19,470 bases of DNA from Sphingobacterium sp. (GTDB taxonomy: Bacteria > Bacteroidota > Bacteroidia > Sphingobacteriales > Sphingobacteriaceae). Position numbers and translations under genes: made by a program. The stretch lies in assembly GCA_030146225.1 (NCBI GenBank), contig JASLCA010000130.1, positions 1 to 19,470 on the forward strand. Direction: 5' to 3'. How positions within the stretch are numbered: the first letter of the stretch is position 1; each line of letters starts with the position of its first letter. Under the pieces are notes generated by a model that saw only the letters and a program-made list of their open reading frames with translations, ran no database searches and was not told the DNA's origin. Positions 15,040 to 19,470 of the stretch are shown here, one piece after another.

Positions 15040-16710
15040 TTAGAAGACGTAACTAAGGCCTAGCCCACCTCCCAGATGAAAGCTATGCTGCGTCTTATTT
15101 GCCCCCCAAAGCTTCCAATCAACCTGATTGCTTGTTTTTTCACTGGTGGCTTCAGAATAATTAAAGGATGGGGCTAGGTACATGCTAAAATGCTTGGAAA
15201 CAGCATAAGCAGGTCTCAAGCGTAATAAAAAGCGCTGCCCATCATTACTGCTAAAATTCTTATCGTAGTTATTACGCGTTAACAACTCGGCAGACAGCAT
15301 AAATTGCTTGCTGCGCAGCAGGTTAGCCCCTATCCCGTATTCGGTCGCAAACTTTAGATCTGGATCGTCTAAGTAAGTCCCAAAGCCCAACAAGCCATAG
15401 AGCTTAGCCCCGCCAGAACGATAGCTCAGGCTTAGCAAATTGGATTCATCCCATTGCAGGGCCAGCTCTCGCCTACCATTCTTAATAAAATTCAAGATGC
15501 CAATCGGATAATCGCTGCTATCAGCAATATTGACTAGGCCTGCAATCTGCACCCCAGTAACCTTTTTTGCCACATTAAAGCCTGCTGCAAATTGATTTTT
15601 CACCTTAACCGAAGCAATATTAGCAAGGCCTGCAAACTGCGTCCCCTCGGATACCTTAACCTTGTTTACACCTGCGGAAAATTGCAATCCTCCCCGAACG
15701 GTATCTGCCATATTCCAAAGCCCACCGATCTGCACGCCTTTCACATCATGAAGCACGACATTCCCAGCGCCAGCAACCTGTAGCCCATTTACATCGCCTC
15801 CTACCACATTAATTAGACCTGCAAACTGGCTTCCCCGCACATCATATTGCGTCACGTTAAAGGCACCTGCGATTTCGGTACCGTCCACCCCTGCGGTAGA
15901 CCCACCAATAATATTAAGTGAAAAGCTATTTACAACCTGTGAACCAAAAAAGCCATGCGTGCTCAGACCAGGAGTTAAAGATACCTGCACCGGGCTATAA
16001 GCAAATACACCGGCTAAGTTTAGACTCTGTATCCGCTGTGCTGAATTGGTAAAAAACCCACCAAAATACGTGTCAAATACTGAACGTCCACTGCCATGCC
16101 GCTTGTAATAGCCGTATCGCTTTCCGGAAGGTCCTTTTATTGCATCAATGGGGAGTATTAACATAATAGCAGTATCTCTGTACTGCGCTTTACTCAGCCC
16201 GATAGCGACCGTTTGCTCCGCCTTTCTTAAGTCTAGGATAAAGAAGCCATTCTGATCCGACAAGGTAGCATTGCTAAAGGCTACCCGATCATAGACGCTG
16301 GCATTGGGGATAGCTTTTTGGGTGCGAATATCCCGTACATAACCTGTCACCATGGACTTATTCGCGCTGGACTTTATATCCACCGAGACATCCATGCGTT
16401 GAGGGGCATAGGTAATAATCACATGCGAACTGGTTTCCTTAAAGCTAAAGGTATCTCCCAATAAGCCTTCCAAATAATCAATTAGAAGCCCCTTAAAAGG
16501 CTTAGCATCGATACTACTATCTAAATCCAACAAGTTGCTGTTGTACGAGAAATGAAATCCCTCTTGATGTTCTAACTGTGTAAAGATTGTGCGTAAGCTA
16601 GCTGCTTTGAAAGCTGGCATCTGGATTTTTTGCGCTAGCCGAGCCTCCTGAGCTACCGCAGTATTGGCAAGGCCATATAGACACAATAGCAGAAAAAAAT
16701 ATTTAAACAT
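15040..16710 (-). CDS. STN + carboxypeptidase-regulatory-like protein with surface-repeat ladder
   Basis: A 556-residue protein with a signal peptide (1-20, ending AVAQ). About residues 30-100 are an STN (secretin/TonB short N-terminal) domain, with FKAASLRTIFTQLEHQEGFHF and IDAKPFKGLLIDYLEGLL. About 118-180 are a carboxypeptidase regulatory-like beta-sandwich (VTGYVRDIRTQKAIPNASVY, then SDQNGFFILDL). From about 277 to 410 there are eight repeats of roughly 16 residues with a G-x-Q-(I/V/F)-A-G-L-x-N-(V/I) core, resembling the LA_2272 surface-repeat type. The C-terminal 140 residues alternate like beta-barrel strands, ending in Phe. No TonB plug is visible. It is the third gene of a sigma/FecR operon (55 bp after fecR), so it may be the surface sensor or the regulated product. 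Confidence 0.82.
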   Translation of the reverse strand: MFKYFFLLLCLYGLANTAVAQEARLAQKIQMPAFKAASLRTIFTQLEHQEGFHFSYNSNLLDLDSSIDAKPFKGLLIDYLEGLLGDTFSFKETSSHVIITYAPQRMDVSVDIKSSANKSMVTGYVRDIRTQKAIPNASVYDRVAFSNATLSDQNGFFILDLRKAEQTVAIGLSKAQYRDTAIMLILPIDAIKGPSGKRYGYYKRHGSGRSVFDTYFGGFFTNSAQRIQSLNLAGVFAYSPVQVSLTPGLSTHGFFGSQVVNSFSLNIIGGSTAGVDGTEIAGAFNVTQYDVRGSQFAGLINVVGGDVNGLQVAGAGNVVLHDVKGVQIGGLWNMADTVRGGLQFSAGVNKVKVSEGTQFAGLANIASVKVKNQFAAGFNVAKKVTGVQIAGLVNIADSSDYPIGILNFIKNGRRELALQWDESNLLSLSYRSGGAKLYGLLGFGTYLDDPDLKFATEYGIGANLLRSKQFMLSAELLTRNNYDKNFSSNDGQRFLLRLRPAYAVSKHFSMYLAPSFNYSEATSEKTSNQVDWKLWGANKTQHSFHLGGGLGLSYVF

Positions 16711-16765
16711 ACAAAGGGTATAAAATCTTCTTATTTAATATTAATTGACAAAAACAGGGGAATGC

Positions 16766-17734
16766 TTACTTAATAAAATACTTATCAGCTTGCTGCTCCA
16801 CCTTTAGATTAAATGTCTTTACGATTACCGCCAACATCTCCGACAAGGACTGCTGTTCAAAGCTCGCTGTGTAGGGTAGTTTACGAAGCTTCTCATCCAA
16901 GACAAACTCCTTATTATAGGCCTTGCCAAGCACTTCGAATACACGTTGTAATGGTGTGTTTTCAAAGACAAACTCCTGATGCACATAGTATCTGTAAAAA
17001 TTATCCTTAATGGAATCCACCTTTACCAATCCTTTAACGGTGTCCGGAATACTAATTCCCTGATTTGCCGTCAAGAATAATTCTTTGTCCGCATAATTAA
17101 CCCTTACCCTTCCGCTTGCCACAATAACTTCTGTTTCATTGGCCTTCCGAAGTACATGGAAACTTGTCCCAAGGACCGTTATTCTATGCTGCCCAGCCTG
17201 TATAACAAAGGGATGCTTTGGATCCTTCTTGACATCAAAAAAGACCGCTCCGCGAAGCAATTCTACCTGCCTATCCTTGCCCAACCAGGTTTTATGATAG
17301 CTCATCTCGGTCGCCGTATTCAAGCTTACTGTACTGCCATCTGGCAATTCCATACGCTTTGTCTCTGTAGCTGCTGTACGCAATAAATTATTAGCAGAAA
17401 AACGCGAATTCAACCAGAAGAAGGATGCCCCAAAGACCAGTAAAAGACCAGCCGCCGCCATCCATACATAAGCAGCAAAGGGACGCTTAAGTACCTTTAT
17501 CTCCCCCGTTGGAAGCCCAGCTTTTGTCTCCCTGAGTTCTTTAAACTTTAGCCAAGCCTGATCTAGATCTATCGCGGGTGGCTGTAACTCCAATGTGTTC
17601 ATCTCCCAAATCTTTTTAAGCTGTAAATATTCTGCTTTATGGGCGGGATTTTCATGAATCCATGCCTCCACGGCTGCACGCTCCTGTGCACTTGACTCCC
17701 CTGTAATATAATTTGTAATGAATTCCTTTTTCAT
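16766..17734 (-). CDS. FecR-family anti-sigma factor
   Basis: A 322-residue single-pass inner-membrane protein. The cytoplasmic N-terminus (1-85) has the sigma-binding helical region (FITNYITGESSAQERAAVEA). A transmembrane helix lies at about 88-108. The periplasmic FecR domain (about 118-215) has ELPDGSTVSLNTATEMSYHK and FDVKKDPKHPFVIQAGQHRI. The C-terminal DUF4974 domain (about 252-320) has FVFENTPLQRVFEVLGKAYN; it is STN-like and expected to contact the STN domain of the partner protein. It overlaps the sigma gene by 4 bp, so translation is coupled. In the standard scheme it holds or activates the sigma factor according to a signal passed from an outer-membrane protein. Confidence 0.94.
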   Translation of the reverse strand: MKKEFITNYITGESSAQERAAVEAWIHENPAHKAEYLQLKKIWEMNTLELQPPAIDLDQAWLKFKELRETKAGLPTGEIKVLKRPFAAYVWMAAAGLLLVFGASFFWLNSRFSANNLLRTAATETKRMELPDGSTVSLNTATEMSYHKTWLGKDRQVELLRGAVFFDVKKDPKHPFVIQAGQHRITVLGTSFHVLRKANETEVIVASGRVRVNYADKELFLTANQGISIPDTVKGLVKVDSIKDNFYRYYVHQEFVFENTPLQRVFEVLGKAYNKEFVLDEKLRKLPYTASFEQQSLSEMLAVIVKTFNLKVEQQADKYFIK

Positions 17735-18264
17735 AACTCAGCAAGTAAGGTTAACAATAAAACCGTTAAATAATCGACTAAATGTACGCGCAGATGGCGT
17801 AAAGCTTTTGTCATATGCCCTTCTACGGTCTTTATAGAGAGCTCCAACATGTCTGCGATTTCCTGATACTTCAACTCTTGAAATCTACTTAGCTCAAAGA
17901 CCAACCTGCTTTTTTCGGGCATACTCCCTAAGGCCTTGTTAAGATCCTGCTTTAAGGCAGCGTCACTTTGATCTGCGTAATCATGCATAGCGGGTTGATG
18001 AACGCGGTAATCTTCATAGCGCCGTTTCACCTTATCTCTTTTTAGCACATTTAAACTACTATGGTAGACCGACTTATAGAGGTAGGCCCTGAGGGAAGTA
18101 TGTATCTCCAGCTCCCAGTCCTTTTCCCATAAGCGTAGAAATACCTGTTGCACCAGCTCTTCAGCAAGATCTGCATCTTGCAAGATTTTAAACACGTAAT
18201 GATGCAGCTCCTTGTAGTGCGATCGAAAAACCTCTTCAAACTTTTTTTCCTTGTCCGCGAACAT
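17731..18264 (-). CDS. ECF-type RNA polymerase sigma factor
   Basis: A 177-residue sigma-70-family factor. Region 2 spans about 9-75 (FEEVFRSHYKELHHYVFKIL, then DADLAEELVQQVFLRLWE). Region 4 spans about 105-160 (LGSMPEKSRLVFELSRFQEL, then YQEIADMLELSIKTVEGHMT), with the helix-turn-helix that reads the -35 element. The C-terminus ends in an unusually hydrophobic tail (LVDYLTVLLLTLLAEL, 162-177), which is common in Bacteroidota FecI-like factors. It heads the operon sigma-FecR-STN protein and is presumably released or activated through FecR. Upstream, 153 bp with several inverted repeats separate it from a small divergent frame. Confidence 0.94.
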   Translation of the reverse strand: MFADKEKKFEEVFRSHYKELHHYVFKILQDADLAEELVQQVFLRLWEKDWELEIHTSLRAYLYKSVYHSSLNVLKRDKVKRRYEDYRVHQPAMHDYADQSDAALKQDLNKALGSMPEKSRLVFELSRFQELKYQEIADMLELSIKTVEGHMTKALRHLRVHLVDYLTVLLLTLLAEL

Positions 18265-18320
18265 ATACTCTTGTATGATTAATCCTGAAAGGCAACATCT
18301 CTTTGGTTCGCCTATACAGT

Positions 18321-18377
18321 TAAGACAACCTCATCTGGTCTTACCCTTATTTTATTTTAAAAAAAATTGTAAGGGTA
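18321..18377. promoter_or_regulatory. Overlapping hairpins in the sigma / acyltransferase divergent region
   Basis: TAAGAC (18321-18326) can pair with GTCTTA (18338-18343). TACCCTTA (18342-18349) can pair with TAAGGGTA (18370-18377) around an AT-rich loop. The two stems share bases 18342-18343, so they compete. No exact TAnnTTTG box was seen on either strand here. Confidence 0.3.
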
Positions 18378-18417
18378 CAGGCTGTCTTCGTTGTCAAAGG
18401 TATAAAGAAGACTACAT

Positions 18418-18525
18418 ATGGAAAATATATTTATAATAAGCTTGATCTGCCTGGGATTAGGGATCGCTCTTTTAAGCTGTGTACTCTACAATTGTATTAA
18501 ATGCATGCATGAAAGTGCTGAGTAA
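18418..18525 (+). CDS. Possible 35-residue membrane peptide overlapping the acyltransferase start
   Basis: An ATG at 18418 opens a frame of 35 codons, ending TAA at 18523-18525. After MEN comes a continuous hydrophobic stretch (IFIISLICLGLGIALLSCVL) able to span the membrane, then YNCIKCMHESAE. Four cysteines are present. It overlaps the probable acyltransferase start (18509) by 17 bp in another frame, as in translationally coupled pairs. It could instead be a chance frame or a leader peptide. No family is recognised. Confidence 0.4.
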   Translation: MENIFIISLICLGLGIALLSCVLYNCIKCMHESAE

Positions 18526-19297
18526 GCTTATGGATTACCTCTACAGATTAATGGGCTTTATCATAGGCCCCCTGCTTCAATACCGCTATCAGGTAGCCTT
18601 ACAAAATCTTTCCCGAGCATTTCCAGAGGCCTCTTATTTACAGATTAAAGAAATACATCGGCAGTTTTACAACAACCTTGCGCGAATAGTCTTGGAATCC
18701 ATTGTCCCAGCCTTGCAAGCCCTTAGCTTGGAAGAGAACTCCAAAGAACTACTCCATAGCGCAGCATTAAAGCATAAAAATATTATTCTGTTGTCGGGGC
18801 ATTATGGCAATTGGGAAATTGTAAGCAAGCTTCCTGCACAGCTGGGACGGCCGGTTCAAGCCTTGTATAAGCCCTTGCAAAATAAATTTTGGGACAAGCG
18901 CTTTGTACAATTACGCAGTAGTAAAGGACTTCGCTTACTCCCAAGTAAGCAGGCCTTACGGATCCTGCTAAAGGAAGGCAACTCCCCCCATACCACCCTC
19001 TTTGTAGCGGATCAATATCCAGGGAAAGGCAATGGCTTGGCGATTGACTTCTTAAATCAACCCAGTCATATGTTTCAAGGGGCCGAACAATTGGCTAAGC
19101 GATTGGATGCAGCAGTAGTCTATATGGAACTCGCACCCCAAGGAAAAACGAGCTGGGAAGCCTCTTTTCAACTTATCTGTACAGATGCAAGGCAGACGCA
19201 GGATGGCTTTATCACCAGTCAATACACCCGCAAACTAGAGCAGAGCATCCGACATAATCCAGCCTATTGGCTCTGGTCACATAAAAGATGGAAATAA
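18509..19297 (+). CDS. LpxL/HtrB-type lipid A acyltransferase family protein
   Basis: A protein of 262 residues from ATG 18509; an upstream in-frame ATG at 18479 would add ten residues with no family resemblance (MYSTIVLNAC). The start MKVLSKLMDYLYRLMGFIIG is a membrane-anchoring helix. The catalytic H-x4-E motif is in SGHYGNWEIV (His98, Glu103 in this numbering). Also present are VADQYPGKGNGLAIDFLNQP and the typical end NPAYWLWSHKRWK. The family transfers acyl chains to lipid A precursors at the inner membrane. Related Bacteroidota members may use other lipids, so the exact substrate is inferred. Its last codons and stop lie inside the first unit of a 56-bp tandem repeat. Confidence 0.87.
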   Translation: MKVLSKLMDYLYRLMGFIIGPLLQYRYQVALQNLSRAFPEASYLQIKEIHRQFYNNLARIVLESIVPALQALSLEENSKELLHSAALKHKNIILLSGHYGNWEIVSKLPAQLGRPVQALYKPLQNKFWDKRFVQLRSSKGLRLLPSKQALRILLKEGNSPHTTLFVADQYPGKGNGLAIDFLNQPSHMFQGAEQLAKRLDAAVVYMELAPQGKTSWEASFQLICTDARQTQDGFITSQYTRKLEQSIRHNPAYWLWSHKRWK

Positions 19298-19470
19298 ATT
19301 AAGGGGATGCCGATAGTTGATTGTCCTATCCTTAAAGAAATCAGTAGAAATAAAATAAGGGTATGCCGATAGTTCATTGTCCTATCCTTAAAGAAATCAG
19401 TAGAAATAAAATAAGGGGATGCCGATAGTTGATTGTCCTATCCTTAAAGAAATCAGTAGAAATAAAATAA
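19291..19470. repeat. 56-bp direct tandem repeat, three full units plus start of a fourth
   Basis: Units begin at 19291, 19347 and 19403, with a fourth from 19459 cut by the window edge. Unit 1 differs from unit 3 by a single base (AAATT versus AAATA). Unit 2 has two further changes (GGTATGCC for GGGATGCC, GTTCATTG for GTTGATTG). Each contains GATAG...CTATC around a 9-nt loop, and TAAGG...CCTTA outside it. There are no spacers, so it is not a CRISPR array. The period is not a multiple of three and stops are frequent, so it is non-coding. Confidence 0.95.

Noticed and set aside
18251..18436. A 61-codon plus-strand frame in the sigma/acyltransferase gap.
   Set aside because: It overlaps the sigma start and the hairpin region, has no hydrophobic or domain pattern, and a stop just inside the 35-codon frame; the latter is the better candidate.
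19291..19470. The 56-bp repeats as a CRISPR array.
   Set aside because: Units are directly abutting with no spacers, and no cas-like gene is present in the window.

Overview
The window looks like a chromosomal segment of a Bacteroidota member, most likely a Sphingobacteriales relative (Sphingobacterium/Pedobacter-like). The reasons are an ECF sigma factor/FecR/STN-domain trio, a DUF5916 outer-membrane-type protein, genes with little or no Shine-Dalgarno, several matches to the Bacteroidota promoter (-7 TAnnTTTG with -33 TTTG), and many protein families common in that group. I saw no tRNA, rRNA, insertion sequence, integrase, phage gene or CRISPR array. Taxonomy rests on family recognition only.

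Layout. 1-2378 (minus): 5' part of a DUF5916/CBM9-like secreted protein, cut by the window edge. 2641-4150 (minus): a YkgB/RclC-type membrane protein with its own promoter and a palindrome at the predicted start site, then an AraC-type regulator. 4288-6765 (plus): an exported phosphocholine-specific phospholipase C, divergent from the AraC gene across a region rich in inverted repeats. 6900-8847: an HxlR regulator with an N-terminal cysteine, divergent from a thioredoxin-fold peroxiredoxin-like gene that overlaps a DNA-alkylation-repeat-type gene; this reads as a redox/repair unit. The HxlR gene has a repetitive C-terminal tail with an in-frame, stop-interrupted second copy downstream.

9062-10858 (plus): three genes, namely an unrecognised soluble protein, a DUF4407 membrane/coiled-coil protein and a DUF4342 protein, closed by a strong terminator. 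This is the best candidate for an uncharacterised system. 11040-12626: an ABC-F ATPase. 12627-12859: a non-coding leader with a textbook Bacteroidota promoter whose -7 box lies in a 10-bp-arm palindrome, and with alternative hairpins, ahead of an unrecognised 87-residue protein. 13140-14246 (minus): a DUF2891 lipoprotein-like protein; 14333-14995 (plus): a DUF937 protein.

15040-18264 (minus): an operon of ECF sigma factor, FecR anti-sigma and a protein with STN and carboxypeptidase-regulatory-like domains, but with a ladder of about 16-residue repeats where a TonB receptor would normally be. 18418-19297 (plus): a possible 35-residue membrane protein overlapping an LpxL/HtrB-type acyltransferase. 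A 56-bp perfect-period tandem repeat begins inside the last codons of that gene and continues past the window end.
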